Assembly: GCF_023954335.1 (NCBI RefSeq)
Contig: NZ_JAMLIE010000002.1
Location: 558,001-622,000, forward strand
Source: Aquamicrobium sp.
GTDB lineage: Bacteria; Pseudomonadota; Alphaproteobacteria; Rhizobiales; Rhizobiaceae
DNA: 64,000 nt
Direction: 5' to 3'
Every line of letters starts with the position of its first letter. Positions within the stretch are counted from its first letter, which is position 1. The notes under the pieces were generated by a model. It made no database searches. It was given only the letters and a program-made list of their open reading frames with translations, and was not told the origin of the DNA. Of the stretch, positions 15,907 through 27,372 are shown piece after piece. A program made the translations under genes and the position numbers.

Positions 15907-16626
15907 ATGACCCAGCGCGACGACATCGAACCCGCCTTCCTGCCCGTCTCCGACGGCCCCGCCGTCGAATGGCGAATCGAGCCGGGGCTGACCGACTATG
16001 CGGCGGCGCTCGCCTTCATGGAGGCGCGGGCGGCGGCGATCCGCACGGATGGCGCGGCCGAGCTGGTCTGGCTGGTCGAGCACCCGCCGCTCTACACCGC
16101 CGGCACCAGCGCCGACCGCGCCGACCTGCTCCAGCCCGACCGCTTCCCGGTGTTCGACGCCGGGCGGGGCGGCGAATACACCTATCACGGGCCGGGCCAG
16201 CGCGTGGCCTATGTGATGCTTGACCTCAAGCGCCGGCGCGAGGACGTGCGCGCCTTCGTCACGGCGCTCGAGGCCTGGATCATCGCCTCGCTCGCCCGCT
16301 TCAACGTCAGAGGCGAGCGGCGCGAGGACCGCGTCGGCGTCTGGGTGGCGCGTCCCGACCGCCCGCCGCTGCCGGACGGGCGCCCGGCCGAGGACAAGAT
16401 CGCGGCGATCGGCATCCGGCTCCGACGCTGGGTCAGCTTCCACGGCATCGCCGTCAATGTCGAGCCGGACCTTTCCCATTTCGGCGGGATCGTGCCGTGC
16501 GGCATCGCCGGCTATGGCGTCACCAGCCTCGTCGACCTCGGCCTGCCGGTGACGATGGCCGACTACGACATCGCCCTCAAGGCCGCCTTCGAGGAAGTGT
16601 TCGGCCTGGTCGAGGGCGCCGTATGA
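15907..16626 (+). CDS. lipB: Octanoyl-[ACP]:protein N-octanoyltransferase LipB
   Basis: A 239-residue enzyme that transfers octanoate from ACP to lipoyl domains, the first step of lipoate assembly. Visible features: [48 protein letters not shown] (substrate pocket), catalytic Lys in [10 protein letters not shown] and catalytic Cys in [18 protein letters not shown] 15907 is used because homologues begin shortly before this point; the open frame further upstream has no family similarity. It follows the tRNA by 387 bp and is the last plus-strand gene before the SOS-type minus-strand gene. Confidence 0.95.
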   Translation: MTQRDDIEPAFLPVSDGPAVEWRIEPGLTDYAAALAFMEARAAAIRTDGAAELVWLVEHPPLYTAGTSADRADLLQPDRFPVFDAGRGGEYTYHGPGQRVAYVMLDLKRRREDVRAFVTALEAWIIASLARFNVRGERREDRVGVWVARPDRPPLPDGRPAEDKIAAIGIRLRRWVSFHGIAVNVEPDLSHFGGIVPCGIAGYGVTSLVDLGLPVTMADYDIALKAAFEEVFGLVEGAV

Positions 16627-16648
16627 CGCGCGCCGGGCCCACGAGTTC

Positions 16649-16735
16649 CTACATCGCGCCGATCAGCAGCGCGACGGCGGTGATGAAGGCGCTCATCGAG
16701 ACGAGCGAGAGAACATCCTGTACGAAAGCAGCCAT
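16649..16735 (-). CDS. 28-residue SOS-regulated membrane peptide (SidA-like by architecture)
   Basis: A 28-codon frame from ATG 16735 to TAG 16649. GGAGA (16742-16746) is six bases upstream of the ATG. The peptide begins MAAFVQDVLSLVSM and continues as one hydrophobic stretch ending LLIGAM, so nearly all of it could be a single membrane helix. Its promoter has -35 TTGACG (16787-16792), a 17-bp spacer and -10 CATTAT (16764-16769), overlaid by two overlapping LexA boxes, leaving a leader of only about 20 bases. Caulobacter SidA, a 29-residue SOS-induced inner-membrane inhibitor of FtsW, has the same size, topology and control; I do not claim sequence homology. The gene is well supported; the function is inference. 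Confidence 0.7.
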   Translation of the reverse strand: MAAFVQDVLSLVSMSAFITAVALLIGAM

Positions 16736-16757
16736 TTGCGATCTCCGTATCTGATAT

Positions 16758-16783
16758 GTTCACATAATGTTCTAAAAATGTTC
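16758..16783. promoter_or_regulatory. Two overlapping LexA (SOS) boxes, GTTC-N7-GTTC-N7-GTTC
   Basis: GTTC occurs at 16758-16761, 16769-16772 and 16780-16783, with exactly seven bases between each, so two alphaproteobacterial LexA boxes share the middle GTTC. They cover the spacer and the -10 of the minus-strand promoter for the 28-residue peptide gene (16764-16792), the ideal position for repression. The plus-strand gene trmJ starts 117 bp away and is a less likely target. Confidence 0.85.
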
Positions 16784-16826
16784 CGGCGTCAAGCGGCGTC
16801 ATGACCGTTCCGTTTTGGCGGAAACT

Positions 16827-16880
16827 GTGCCAGTTGATGCGCATGTGCCAGTTGATGCGCATGTGCCAGTTGATACCCAT
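16827..16880. repeat. Three tandem 18-bp repeats upstream of trmJ
   Basis: The unit GTGCCAGTTGATGCGCAT occurs perfectly at 16827-16844 and 16845-16862, and with three changes at 16863-16880. The array ends 19 bp before the trmJ start codon, inside its leader. Slippage in copy number here would alter trmJ leader length. Confidence 0.85.
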
Positions 16881-16899
16881 GTGAAGGACGAGAGGCGGC

Positions 16900-17766
16900 A
16901 TGGCGGGTACGGATCGCGAAAGGCGGATGATGAACGAGGGGCCGGCGGTCGTGCTGGTCGAGCCGCAGCTCGGCGAGAACATCGGCATGGTGGCGCGGGC
17001 CATGGCCAATTTCGGCCTCGGCGAATTGCGCCTCGTCGCCCCGCGCGACGGCTGGCCGAACGAGAAGGCGCGCGCCGCCGCCTCCAAGGCCGACCATGTC
17101 ATCGACGGCGTCGTCGTCTTCGAAACGCTGCGCGAGGCGGTCGCCGACATGAACTACGTCCTCGCCACCACGGCGCGCGAGCGTGACGGCTTCAAGCCGG
17201 TGCTCGGCCCGGTCGAGGCGGGCAGGAGCCTGCGCGGCCGCTTCGCCGCTGGCGAAAAGACCGCCATCCTGTTCGGGCGCGAGCGTTTCGGCCTCTACAA
17301 CGAGGAGGTGGCGCTGGCCGACGCGATCGTCACCTTCCCCGTCAACCCCGCCTTCGCCTCGCTTAACATCGCGCAGGCGGTTCTCCTGATGTCCTATGAA
17401 TGGATGAAGTCGGGGCTCGACGACGAGACCGACACCGCCTTTCGCGGGCCGGACATGCCGCCGGCGCCGAAGGAGGCGCTGCACGGCCTGCTCGATCATC
17501 TCGAGGATGCGCTTTCCGCGCGCGGCTATTTCCGCCCCGCCACGAAGAAGCCGAAGATGCTCGACAATCTGCGCGCCGTCATGACGCGGCCGGGGTTTTC
17601 CGACGCCGAGATCAAGGTGCTACGCGGCGTCGTCGCTTCGCTCGACTATTTCTCGCCGGGCGAGCCGCGCGGCGCGGTCTATCCCGAGCGCAAGGCGCGC
17701 GCCGATGCGCGGGCGCACGGGGCGGCCGGCGAACAGAGGGGCCAAGGGAACGAGCCGGATGAGTGA
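16900..17766 (+). CDS. trmJ: tRNA (cytidine/uridine-2'-O)-methyltransferase TrmJ-like
   Basis: A 288-residue SPOUT-class RNA methyltransferase (TrmH family, group 1). The knot signature is visible as PAVVLVEPQLGENIGMVARAMANFG (motif 1), ILFGRERFGLYNEEVALAD (motif 2) and NPAFASLNIAQAVLLMSYEW (motif 3). TrmJ methylates ribose at position 32 of tRNA. The C-terminal helical tail holds PGFSDAEIKVLRGVVASLDY, typical of alphaproteobacterial members. AGAGG lies about five bases before ATG 16900; a second ATG at 16927 is possible. murI follows after 24 bp and belongs to the same transcription unit. Confidence 0.9.
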   Translation: MAGTDRERRMMNEGPAVVLVEPQLGENIGMVARAMANFGLGELRLVAPRDGWPNEKARAAASKADHVIDGVVVFETLREAVADMNYVLATTARERDGFKPVLGPVEAGRSLRGRFAAGEKTAILFGRERFGLYNEEVALADAIVTFPVNPAFASLNIAQAVLLMSYEWMKSGLDDETDTAFRGPDMPPAPKEALHGLLDHLEDALSARGYFRPATKKPKMLDNLRAVMTRPGFSDAEIKVLRGVVASLDYFSPGEPRGAVYPERKARADARAHGAAGEQRGQGNEPDE

Positions 17767-17790
17767 TCATGCCCCGATGAGTGACCGGGA

Positions 17791-18594
17791 ATGAGCGGCC
17801 GGCCGATCCTGATGTTCGATTCCGGTGTCGGCGGACTGACGGTGCTGCGCGAGGCGCGGGTGCTGATGCCGGACCGGCGCTTCGTCTATGTCGCCGACGA
17901 CGCGGGCTTTCCCTATGGGCGGTGGGAGGAGCCGGCGCTGCGCACGCATGTCGTTTCGCTGTTCGGCCGGCTGATCGCCGCGCACGATCCCGAGATCGCC
18001 GTCGTCGCCTGCAACACGGCCTCGACGCTGGCGCTCAGCGAATTGCGCGCCGCATTTCCGGCCACGCCCTTCGTCGGCACGGTGCCGGCGATCAAGCCGG
18101 CGGCCGAGCGCACCCGCTCCGGCCTCGTCTCGGTGCTGGCGACGCCCGGCACGGTGAAGCGGCAATATACGCGCGACCTGATCGAGAAATGGGCGGGGCG
18201 CTGCCATGTTCGCCTCGTCGGCTCCGACCGGCTGGCGTCGCTGGCCGAGACCTACATGCGCGACGGCTTCGTCGACGAGGAGGCGGTCAGGGCCGAGATC
18301 GCGCCCTGTTTCGTCGAAATGGACGGGCGGCGCACCGACATCGTCGTGCTGGCCTGCACGCATTATCCGTTCCTCGCCAACCGCATGCGCAAGACCGCGC
18401 CGTGGCCGGTGGACTGGCTGGACCCGGCGGAAGCCATCGCCCGGCAGGCGCTGTCGCTCGCCGGCCCGCGCGCGTCTGGGCCGGCGCGGAACGGGGATGA
18501 GCCGGACATCGCCGTCTTCACCTCCGGCCGGCCGGATTTTCTCGCGCGCCGGCTGATGCAGGGTTTCGGGCTGACGGTGGCTGACGGGGCGTGA
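17791..18594 (+). CDS. murI: Glutamate racemase
   Basis: A 267-residue cofactor-independent racemase making D-glutamate for peptidoglycan. The catalytic pair is present: C74 in VVACNTAST and C189 in VLACTHYPF, with D10-S11 in [12 protein letters not shown] and the usual PYG motif. It starts 24 bp after trmJ and its TGA overlaps the region of the next start. A diverged paralogue follows at once. This copy has every residue needed for activity and is presumably the essential enzyme. Confidence 0.96.
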   Translation: MSGRPILMFDSGVGGLTVLREARVLMPDRRFVYVADDAGFPYGRWEEPALRTHVVSLFGRLIAAHDPEIAVVACNTASTLALSELRAAFPATPFVGTVPAIKPAAERTRSGLVSVLATPGTVKRQYTRDLIEKWAGRCHVRLVGSDRLASLAETYMRDGFVDEEAVRAEIAPCFVEMDGRRTDIVVLACTHYPFLANRMRKTAPWPVDWLDPAEAIARQALSLAGPRASGPARNGDEPDIAVFTSGRPDFLARRLMQGFGLTVADGA

Positions 18595-18596
18595 CA

Positions 18597-19460
18597 ATGG
18601 TTTCCGACAGCATCCCGACGCGGATTTCCGGCGCCGGGGAACCGGAGCCTCCAATGCCCGGCCGTCAGACATTGACGAAACCTGTTGCCGTCTTCGATGC
18701 GGGGATCGGCAGCTACGCGGCGGTCGCCGCGATCCGGCGCCTGCTTCCGCAACAGGACATTGTATATTTTGCCGACCGCGCCAGTTTCCCGTATGGCGGC
18801 AAAAGCCGCGCCGAGCTCCTTGCCATTCTCCGGCGCACCCTTCTTTATCTGAACGGGTTCGACCCCGCCGCCGTTCTGGTCGCCTCGAACGCGCCCTCGA
18901 TCACCGTGCTCAACGAGATCGGGGATGTGATCGGGGTTCCGGTGCTGGGCGTCCGGCCGCCGATCGCCAGCGCGCTGGGCGTTGCCGGAGCCGGGGACGT
19001 CGCGGTGCTGGGCGTGCAGTCGATGGTCCGGAGCCCGGAACTGCGGGCCTATGCCGACAGGGAAGCCGGCGAGCATGGGATCCGGGTTCATCTCGTCGAT
19101 GCTTCGCCACTCGTCGATCTTGTCGAAAGCGGCGCATTCCTGTTCGACCCCGAGGCGACGCGGCATGCGGTGGACGCGTTCATGGACGATCTCGACGCCC
19201 GTCACCCGAACCTTGCGGCCGTGACCTTGTCGAGCACGCATTTGCCGTGGTTGCTGCTCTATCTGAAGGCAGCCCGCCCGGCATGGCCTTTCCTCGATCC
19301 GCTGGAAGACGCCGTCGCCGCCATCGTGCCGCACTCGGCCGCGGGAACGGGCGCGCTCGTGGGACTGGTGACCGAAAACGAGCGCCTTCCGGTCGGGGAC
19401 TTCAGAGCGATGCTCGACCGCATGGGTATCGCGCTGCCGCTTCATACGGTACGCCTGTAG
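18597..19460 (+). CDS. MurI-like protein with both catalytic Cys changed to Ser (probable non-racemase)
   Basis: A 287-residue Asp/Glu-racemase-fold protein directly after murI (2-bp gap; a GTG at 18591 would overlap the murI stop, and an ATG at 18654 would give the compact family length). The fold is recognisable from KPVAVFDAGIGSYAAV, FADRASFPYGGKSRAEL and VPVLGVRPPI. The catalytic positions differ from the neighbour: VASNAPS carries S97 instead of Cys, LSSTHLPW carries S213 instead of Cys, and DSG has become DAG. Two-base racemisation by the usual thiols is therefore not expected. The frame is intact and codon use is normal, so it is not a decayed pseudogene. A regulatory, binding or altered-chemistry role is possible. 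Confidence 0.82.
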   Translation: MVSDSIPTRISGAGEPEPPMPGRQTLTKPVAVFDAGIGSYAAVAAIRRLLPQQDIVYFADRASFPYGGKSRAELLAILRRTLLYLNGFDPAAVLVASNAPSITVLNEIGDVIGVPVLGVRPPIASALGVAGAGDVAVLGVQSMVRSPELRAYADREAGEHGIRVHLVDASPLVDLVESGAFLFDPEATRHAVDAFMDDLDARHPNLAAVTLSSTHLPWLLLYLKAARPAWPFLDPLEDAVAAIVPHSAAGTGALVGLVTENERLPVGDFRAMLDRMGIALPLHTVRL

Positions 19461-19738
19461 TCGGGCTTGCCGCGCGCCGGCTTCCTCCACATGCCAGAAG
19501 GACTGGTCCCACCGCGCCATCCATTTCCCGGCCGCGTTGACATCGCGGCCGCGTTCCGGTAGTGAGCGGCGAGTCCAGTGCCGCGAGGCGTCGGGATTTT
19601 TTCGACGTGTCCCGTGGGCATCTTCGCAAAGCGTGCGTGGGATGTCCTGTCAGGCTCCGCAAACGGGGGCCAGAGGAGGGCGCGTTTCCTTCACCCGAAG
19701 CGTGAGCTTTCGGGGATAATGTGTTGAAAGGGAATGCG

Positions 19739-20356
19739 ATGAGCAAGCGCGAATCCGCGAAGTACAAAATCGATCGCCGCATGGGCGAGAACATCTGGGG
19801 CCGCCCGAAGTCGCCGGTCAACCGCCGCGAATACGGCCCCGGCCAGCACGGCCAGCGCCGCAAGGGCAAGCTGTCCGATTTCGGCATCCAGCTTCGCGCC
19901 AAGCAGAAGCTGAAGGGCCATTACGGCGACATCTCCGAGAAGCAGTTCCGCAAGGTCTACGAGGAGGCCAACCGCCGCAAGGGCGACACGCCGGAGCACA
20001 TCATCGGCCTGCTCGAATCGCGCCTCGACGCCATCGTCTACCGCGCCAAGTTCGTGCCGACGATCTTCGCCGCGCGCCAGTTCGTCAATCACGGCCACGT
20101 CAAGGTCAACGGCCGCCGTGTCAACATCGGCTCCTATCGCTGCAAGGCCGGCGACGTGATCGAGGTGCGCGAGAAGTCGAAGCAGCTCGCCATCGTGCTG
20201 GAATCGGTCCAGCTCGCCGAGCGCGACGTGCCGGACTATATCGAGGTCGACCACAACAAGATGGTCGCGACCTATGTGCGCGTGCCGAACCTCGCCGACG
20301 TGCCGTTCGCGGTGCAGATGGAGCCGAACCTGGTCGTCGAGTTCTACTCGCGCTGA
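19739..20356 (+). CDS. rpsD: 30S ribosomal protein S4
   Basis: A 205-residue uS4, a primary 16S rRNA-binding and assembly protein. It contains the N-terminal [14 protein letters not shown] segment, without the zinc cysteines (as usual in alphaproteobacteria), and the S4 RNA-binding motif [32 protein letters not shown]. The start at ATG 19739 follows AAAGGGA. It is a lone transcription unit with a 278-bp upstream gap containing a small inverted repeat CCGAA-N7-TTCGG near 19694-19712 close to the ribosome site, and a strong terminator after the stop. Confidence 0.97.
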   Translation: MSKRESAKYKIDRRMGENIWGRPKSPVNRREYGPGQHGQRRKGKLSDFGIQLRAKQKLKGHYGDISEKQFRKVYEEANRRKGDTPEHIIGLLESRLDAIVYRAKFVPTIFAARQFVNHGHVKVNGRRVNIGSYRCKAGDVIEVREKSKQLAIVLESVQLAERDVPDYIEVDHNKMVATYVRVPNLADVPFAVQMEPNLVVEFYSR

Positions 20357-20381
20357 TTTCGGTTTTACCGCTCGATATCGA

Positions 20382-20409
20382 GGCCGCGCTGTCGCAGCGC
20401 GGCCTTTTT
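20382..20409 (+). terminator. Rho-independent terminator after rpsD
   Basis: Perfect 10-bp stem GGCCGCGCTG/CAGCGCGGCC (20382-20391 and 20395-20404) with loop TCG, followed by TTTTT (20405-20409). It lies 25 bp after the rpsD stop. Confidence 0.93.
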
Positions 20410-20439
20410 CTTTGCCGTGCCCGCATGTAAGACAGCGCG

Positions 20440-21309
20440 ATGACCCTTTCGCTCGCTTCCGAACCCGTCTCCGCCCCGCCCGCGCCTGAAGCGGAGGAGG
20501 GCGTCTGCCACCCGATGTTCCGGTCCGCGCCGTCCTCGGTCGAGTTCAACAAGCTGCGCAAGCGACTGCTGCGCGACACGCGTCAGGCGCTGGAGGATTT
20601 TGCGATGGTGCGGCCGGGCGAGCGCTGGCTGGTGGCGCTGTCGGGCGGCAAGGATTCCTACGGGCTGCTCGCGCTGCTGCTCGACCTGAAATGGCGCGGC
20701 CTTCTGCCGGTCGAGCTCGTCGCCTGCAACCTCGACCAGGGCCAGCCGAATTTTCCGAAGCACATCCTGCCGGACTATCTTCGCGCCAACGGCGTGCCGC
20801 ACCGCATCGAGTATCAGGACACCTATTCGGTCGTCACCGACAAGATCCCCGAGAACCGCACCTATTGCTCGCTGTGCTCGCGCCTGCGGCGCGGCCATCT
20901 CTATCGCGTCGCGCGCGAGGAAGGGTGCTCGGCGCTGGTGCTCGGCCATCACCGAGAGGACATCCTCGAGACCTTCTTCCTCAACCTGTTCCACGGCGGC
21001 CGGCTGGCGGCGATGCCGCCCAAGCTGATGAACGACGAGGGCGACATGACGGTGCTGCGCCCGCTCGCCTATTGCGCCGAGGCGGACCTTGCCCGCTTCG
21101 CCGAGGCGATGACGTTTCCGATCATCCCCTGCGATCTGTGCGGCAGCCAGGATGGCCTGCAGCGCAACGCCATGAAGGCAATGCTCCTCGACATCGAGCG
21201 GCGGATGCCGGGGCGCAAGGACACGATGATCCGCGCGCTCGCCAATGTGCGGCCGAGCCATCTGCTCGACCGCGGCCTGTTCGACTTCGCCAGCCTTAGT
21301 CCCGCGTGA
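20440..21309 (+). CDS. ttcA: tRNA 2-thiocytidine synthetase TtcA
   Basis: A 289-residue PP-loop ATPase that puts sulfur on C32 of certain tRNAs using an Fe-S cluster. Evidence: PP-loop [10 protein letters not shown] near residue 68, the Cys pair [11 protein letters not shown] that ligates the cluster, [19 protein letters not shown], and a third Cys in IPCDLCGSQ. It begins 31 bp after the rpsD terminator. The end of the gene overlaps the convergent MFS gene by 14 bp. TrmJ, also in this window, modifies the same tRNA position 32, though on different tRNAs. Confidence 0.93.
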   Translation: MTLSLASEPVSAPPAPEAEEGVCHPMFRSAPSSVEFNKLRKRLLRDTRQALEDFAMVRPGERWLVALSGGKDSYGLLALLLDLKWRGLLPVELVACNLDQGQPNFPKHILPDYLRANGVPHRIEYQDTYSVVTDKIPENRTYCSLCSRLRRGHLYRVAREEGCSALVLGHHREDILETFFLNLFHGGRLAAMPPKLMNDEGDMTVLRPLAYCAEADLARFAEAMTFPIIPCDLCGSQDGLQRNAMKAMLLDIERRMPGRKDTMIRALANVRPSHLLDRGLFDFASLSPA

Positions 21310-22543
21310 CCTGCGAGGGGCTGGTCTGGTAGAGCCGCCCGCGCTCGGCGATCGCCACCAGCACCAGCGAGGTCAGGCCCAGTCCGAAGAAACCCAGGGC
21401 GAGCGGCGTCGTCGTGCCGTCGAACGCCTGGCCGATCAGCGCCCCGACCAGCCCGCCGCCGAGCGTCTGGATGAAGCCCTGCACGGAGGAGGCCGAGCCG
21501 GCGATGTGGCCGAGCGGCTCCATGGCGATGGCGTTGAAGTTCGAGCCGATCCAGCCGAACTGGAACATGATCAACGCGAACAGGATGACGAAGGGCGTGA
21601 TCGGCAGGTGGCCGATGAGCGACCATACGAGCCACACGCCCGACAGAATGACGAAGCCGGTCAGCGCGCCGTGCGAGAGCCGGCGCATGCCGACGCGCAT
21701 GACGAGGCGCGAGTTGAGATAGTTCGACAGCGCCATGAACCCGGCGACGATGGCGAACAGGATCGGGAACCAGACGCCGAGATCGTAGATGCCGACATAG
21801 ACCTGCTGCGCCGAGTTGATGAAGGCGAACAGCGCGCCGAAGATGAAGGTGGAGCCCAGCGTGTAGAACAGCGAGAAGCGGTTGCTCAGCACCGTGCCGA
21901 ACGCCTTGCCGATCGAGGTCAGCGTGAAGGGACGACGATCCTCGGGATGCAGGGTCTCCGGCATGCGCAGGGCCGCCCACACGGTGATCACCGCGCCGAT
22001 GATACCCATGGCGATGTAGATGAAGCGCCAGTCGCCGACGAGCATCATCACCTGGCCGATCGAAGGCGCGACGACGGGGATGACCATGAACACCATGAAG
22101 ATCAACGACATGGTCTCGGCCATCTGCCGGCCGCCGAAGCGGTCGCGCACCATCGACACGGCGATGACGCGGGTCGAGGCCGCGCCGACGCCCTGAAGGA
22201 AGCGCAGCGCCAGCATCGCCTCGAAGGAGGTGACGAACGCCGCCGCGATCGCCGCGAAGACGTAGATGCCGAGGCCGAACAGCACCGGCCCGCGCCGGCC
22301 GAAGCGGTCGGAGGCGGGACCGTAGGGCAGCAGCGCGGCGGCCATGCCGGCGAAATAGGCCGAGATGACGTATTGCCGGTGGTTCTCGTTCTCGACGCCG
22401 AGGCTGGCGCCCATCTCCTGCAGGCCGGGCAGCATGATGTCGATGGCGAGCGCGTTCAGCGACATCAGCGCCGCGGCCAGCGCGATGAATTCATAGCGGG
22501 GCAATGGCAGGCCCGACGGCCGCTCTCCTGTCCTGTCTTGCAT
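21296..22543 (-). CDS. MFS multidrug transporter, Bcr/CflA family
   Basis: A 415-residue inner-membrane drug/H+ antiporter with about 12 predicted helices. The N-terminal helix carries [18 protein letters not shown] sequence ([18 protein letters not shown]), then the MFS loop [14 protein letters not shown] (residues about 75-90) and the antiporter-like motif C around [10 protein letters not shown] and [10 protein letters not shown]. Bcr and CflA export bicyclomycin, chloramphenicol or sulfonamides; the substrate here is unknown. It runs toward ttcA and overlaps its 3' end by 14 bp. No regulator is adjacent. Confidence 0.9.
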   Translation of the reverse strand: MQDRTGERPSGLPLPRYEFIALAAALMSLNALAIDIMLPGLQEMGASLGVENENHRQYVISAYFAGMAAALLPYGPASDRFGRRGPVLFGLGIYVFAAIAAAFVTSFEAMLALRFLQGVGAASTRVIAVSMVRDRFGGRQMAETMSLIFMVFMVIPVVAPSIGQVMMLVGDWRFIYIAMGIIGAVITVWAALRMPETLHPEDRRPFTLTSIGKAFGTVLSNRFSLFYTLGSTFIFGALFAFINSAQQVYVGIYDLGVWFPILFAIVAGFMALSNYLNSRLVMRVGMRRLSHGALTGFVILSGVWLVWSLIGHLPITPFVILFALIMFQFGWIGSNFNAIAMEPLGHIAGSASSVQGFIQTLGGGLVGALIGQAFDGTTTPLALGFFGLGLTSLVLVAIAERGRLYQTSPSQVTRD

Positions 22544-22561
22544 GACGGGATTCTCCGGATC

Positions 22562-22594
22562 AAAAAGAAAGATGCGCCGGCAAGCCGGCGCATC
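22562..22594 (-). terminator. Rho-independent terminator after grxD
   Basis: Perfect 11-bp stem GATGCGCCGGC/GCCGGCGCATC (22571-22581, 22584-22594) with a two-base loop region; on the minus strand it is followed by TTTCTTTTTG. It ends the purL-bolA-grxD side of the cluster, 30 bp after the grxD stop. Confidence 0.88.
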
Positions 22595-22624
22595 GTGTCG
22601 CTTGCTTGCAGTGGCTGGCTGGCT

Positions 22625-22960
<336 letters not shown>

Positions 22961-23078
22961 CTGGCTTGTCCTTTTCTGCCGGGTTCAAGGTCCGGCGAAG
23001 CATTGGCTGGCCCCTATCTAGGGTAGAATGCCGCGCCGCGCAATCGGACGCGTCCGCGCATCCGCCCCCGGCCGGCGC

Positions 23079-23312
23079 TCAGTCGGGCGCGCTGGTCTGG
23101 AGCGCGAGCGCGTGCAGGACGCCGCCCATATTGCCCTTCAGCGCGTTGTAGACCATCTGGTGCTGCTGCACGCGGCTCTTGCCGCGGAAGCTCTCGGCCA
23201 CGACTTCCGCCGCATAGTGGTCGCCATCGCCGGCAAGATCGCGGATCGTCACCACGGCATCGGGAATGCCTTCCTTGATGAGCCGTTCGATCTCGCGCGC
23301 GTCCATGGCCAT
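23079..23312 (-). CDS. bolA: BolA family protein (IbaG/YrbA-like)
   Basis: A 77-residue BolA-fold protein with the class II KH-like core: IKEGIPDAVVTIRDLAGDGDHYAAEVVAE and the invariant-type RVQQHQMVYNALKG, where the C-terminal His ligates a shared [2Fe-2S] cluster with a CGFS glutaredoxin. It lies 14 bp after purL and 118 bp before grxD on the same strand, the usual alphaproteobacterial order purL-bolA-grxD. The start at 23312 could alternatively be the second Met two codons later. Confidence 0.95.
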   Translation of the reverse strand: MAMDAREIERLIKEGIPDAVVTIRDLAGDGDHYAAEVVAESFRGKSRVQQHQMVYNALKGNMGGVLHALALQTSAPD

Positions 23313-23326
23313 GGCGTCAACCCTTC

Positions 23327-25522
<2,196 letters not shown>

Positions 25523-25629
25523 GCGCGCGCAGCCAGCCCTGTGGGAAACGAGGTCTCGCGCGTTCCTTAGCGCACAAGGCCGGCGCAATGAACCGTTATT
25601 GTGTGCGGATGCGCAGTATCGACAGCTTC

Positions 25630-27054
25630 TCAGCCGAAGCTGTCGTAGCCGGCGCGGCCGCCGTCGAGCAGGTCGCGGATGACGGCGAGTCCGCGCGCGA
25701 CCTCCTCGCGCCGGCGCGGCGCCGATATGCCGAGGCGGGCGCGGTGGAACACCTGTTCCGTGCGCCCGGCCTTGAACTCGTCCTCGTCGTCGATCAGCAC
25801 GCCCTGCTCGAACGCCGCGTTCTTGAACGTGCCCGACAGCCATGGCTCGGGCAAAGCGAGCCACAGGAACGGGATGTTGGGCCGCGCCACGACATCGAAG
25901 CCGTCGAGGGCCTCGCGCGCCAGCGCGAGGCGGGCGTTGATCTCGCCGATCGTGCGCTTGCGGATCGCCGCGGCGGCGCCCGACAGCACGAGGCGCGCAC
26001 CGAGCTCGGCCAGCATGAAGGGCATGCCGCCGGTGGTCATCTTGTGGGCGATGCGGACGCGGTCGGTGAAATGCGGTGGGCACAGCACCCAGCCGCCGCG
26101 CACGCCGGCGGCGACCGACTTCGACAATCCGCCGACGAGGAAGGTGCGGTCCGGGGCGAACGTGGTGAGCAGCGGCGTCGGGTCGTCGGTCAGCGCGCCG
26201 TAAAGGTCGTCCTCGACCAGCAGGACGTTGTGCCGGGCGGCGATCGCGGCGATCTGCCTGCGCCTCGCTTCGGGCATGATCGACAGGGTCGGGTTCTGCG
26301 CCGTCGGCATCAGGAACGCCATCTTCGGGTGGCGCTGGGCGCACAGGCGCTCGAAATCCTCCGGGATCACGCCCTCCTCGTCGGAGGCGACGAGCATGGT
26401 GCGCCGGCCGATCAGCCGCGTGCCGCGCGCGAGCTGCGAATAGGTGACGTGCTCGAAGGCGATGCCGTCGCCGGGCGCGGTGGCGGCCGAGATCGCCGCC
26501 ATCACCCCGGCATGGACCCCCAGCGTCGGCACGATGCATTCGGGCGAAGGGCGGAAGCCGTTGCGCGCCAGCCACGACACGCCGGCGGCGGACCAGGTTT
26601 GCGGAAAGCGGCGTGTATAGCTGGCAAGCTCGGCCGGGTGCTCGCGCTCGATCGCGCCGAGCAAGGCGCGGATTTCGTCGCTCTGGCCGACATCCGGCGC
26701 CGCCGTACTGTCGAAGCGCAGCTTCTCGGCCGGGGCGTCGTAGAGGCGGGTGCCGTCGGTGAGGGGGGATTCGTCGCTTGCCGGCGTGGACGCCCTGCCG
26801 CCCTCGACGCTCCTGCCACGGACATAGGTGCCGCGGCCGACCTCGCCGCTGAGCAGGCCGCGCTCGCGCATCAGCGCATAGGCGCGCCCGACCGTGCCGA
26901 CCGTCACGCCGAGGTCGTAGGCGAGGTCGCGCTGCGGCGGCAGCCTCGCCCCGGCCGCCAACAGCCCGGCCGAGATGTCCTGCTCGATCCTGTCGGCGAG
27001 CCGGACATAGATCGGCCCGTCGCCGGTTCCGATATCGGGAAGCCAATTTGTCAT
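25630..27054 (-). CDS. MocR-type transcriptional regulator (GntR HTH + aminotransferase domain)
   Basis: A 474-residue fusion: an N-terminal GntR winged helix (residues 15-80; [37 protein letters not shown]) and a fold type I aminotransferase-like effector domain with [25 protein letters not shown] and the PLP lysine in [16 protein letters not shown]. MocR proteins sense PLP or amino compounds. It is divergent from a DUF1127 gene across 82 bp that contain a 15-bp inverted repeat, probably its own operator. It interrupts the usual purQ-purL arrangement, so the pur cluster has probably been split by insertion of this regulator module. Confidence 0.93.
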   Translation of the reverse strand: MTNWLPDIGTGDGPIYVRLADRIEQDISAGLLAAGARLPPQRDLAYDLGVTVGTVGRAYALMRERGLLSGEVGRGTYVRGRSVEGGRASTPASDESPLTDGTRLYDAPAEKLRFDSTAAPDVGQSDEIRALLGAIEREHPAELASYTRRFPQTWSAAGVSWLARNGFRPSPECIVPTLGVHAGVMAAISAATAPGDGIAFEHVTYSQLARGTRLIGRRTMLVASDEEGVIPEDFERLCAQRHPKMAFLMPTAQNPTLSIMPEARRRQIAAIAARHNVLLVEDDLYGALTDDPTPLLTTFAPDRTFLVGGLSKSVAAGVRGGWVLCPPHFTDRVRIAHKMTTGGMPFMLAELGARLVLSGAAAAIRKRTIGEINARLALAREALDGFDVVARPNIPFLWLALPEPWLSGTFKNAAFEQGVLIDDEDEFKAGRTEQVFHRARLGISAPRRREEVARGLAVIRDLLDGGRAGYDSFG

Positions 27055-27081
27055 GGTGACAATTTTCTATATTGAAGGGGA

Positions 27082-27134
27082 TTGAGAGTCAATTCATAGA
27101 GATTGTACCGCTTCAATCGTGAATTGAGACTCAA
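27082..27134. promoter_or_regulatory. 15-bp inverted repeat between mocR-like and DUF1127 genes
   Basis: TTGAGAGTCAATTCA (27082-27096) and TGAATTGAGACTCAA (27120-27134) are near-perfect inverted repeats 23 bp apart in an AT-rich divergent promoter region. The right arm ends two bases before the DUF1127 start codon, so a bound protein would block both initiation and the ribosome site of that gene. Confidence 0.7.
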
Positions 27135-27136
27135 AA

Positions 27137-27352
27137 ATGAGTACAATCGATACAATCAGGGAAAGAGCGCCGCACGCCGGGTTGCGCCGGCTCGGCGCGT
27201 TCGCGCTGTATCTGGTCGGGCGCTACGATCTTGCCGTGGAACGGTTCCGCAGCCGCCGGGCGCTGGAAGATCTGGACGAGCGGCTGCTGCGCGACATCGG
27301 CGTTTCCTTCGAGGAAGCCTCGCAGGAATATCAGCGGCCGTTCTGGGATTGA
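27137..27352 (+). CDS. DUF1127 domain protein
   Basis: A 71-residue basic protein whose C-terminal half is a DUF1127 domain: RSRRALEDLDERLLRDIGVSFEEASQE, with the YjiS-like LxxLDdrlLrDIGl pattern. Short DUF1127 proteins in alphaproteobacteria affect RNA turnover, phosphate or carbon metabolism and stress-related morphology. The start is ATG 27137; only a weak GAGA precedes it. It is divergent from a MocR regulator and its initiation region overlaps the putative operator, which makes it the most likely target of that regulator. Confidence 0.88.
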   Translation: MSTIDTIRERAPHAGLRRLGAFALYLVGRYDLAVERFRSRRALEDLDERLLRDIGVSFEEASQEYQRPFWD

Positions 27353-27372
27353 GGGGCGGCTTTCGCCGGTTT

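Noticed and set aside
16827..16880. CRISPR-like array
   Set aside because: Units are directly adjacent without spacers and only three in number; it is a simple tandem repeat. No other array was found.
19537..19565. Promoter TTGACA-17-TAGTGA upstream of rpsD
   Set aside because: The -35 is perfect but the -10 matches poorly and lies about 175 bp from the start codon; possible, not convincing.
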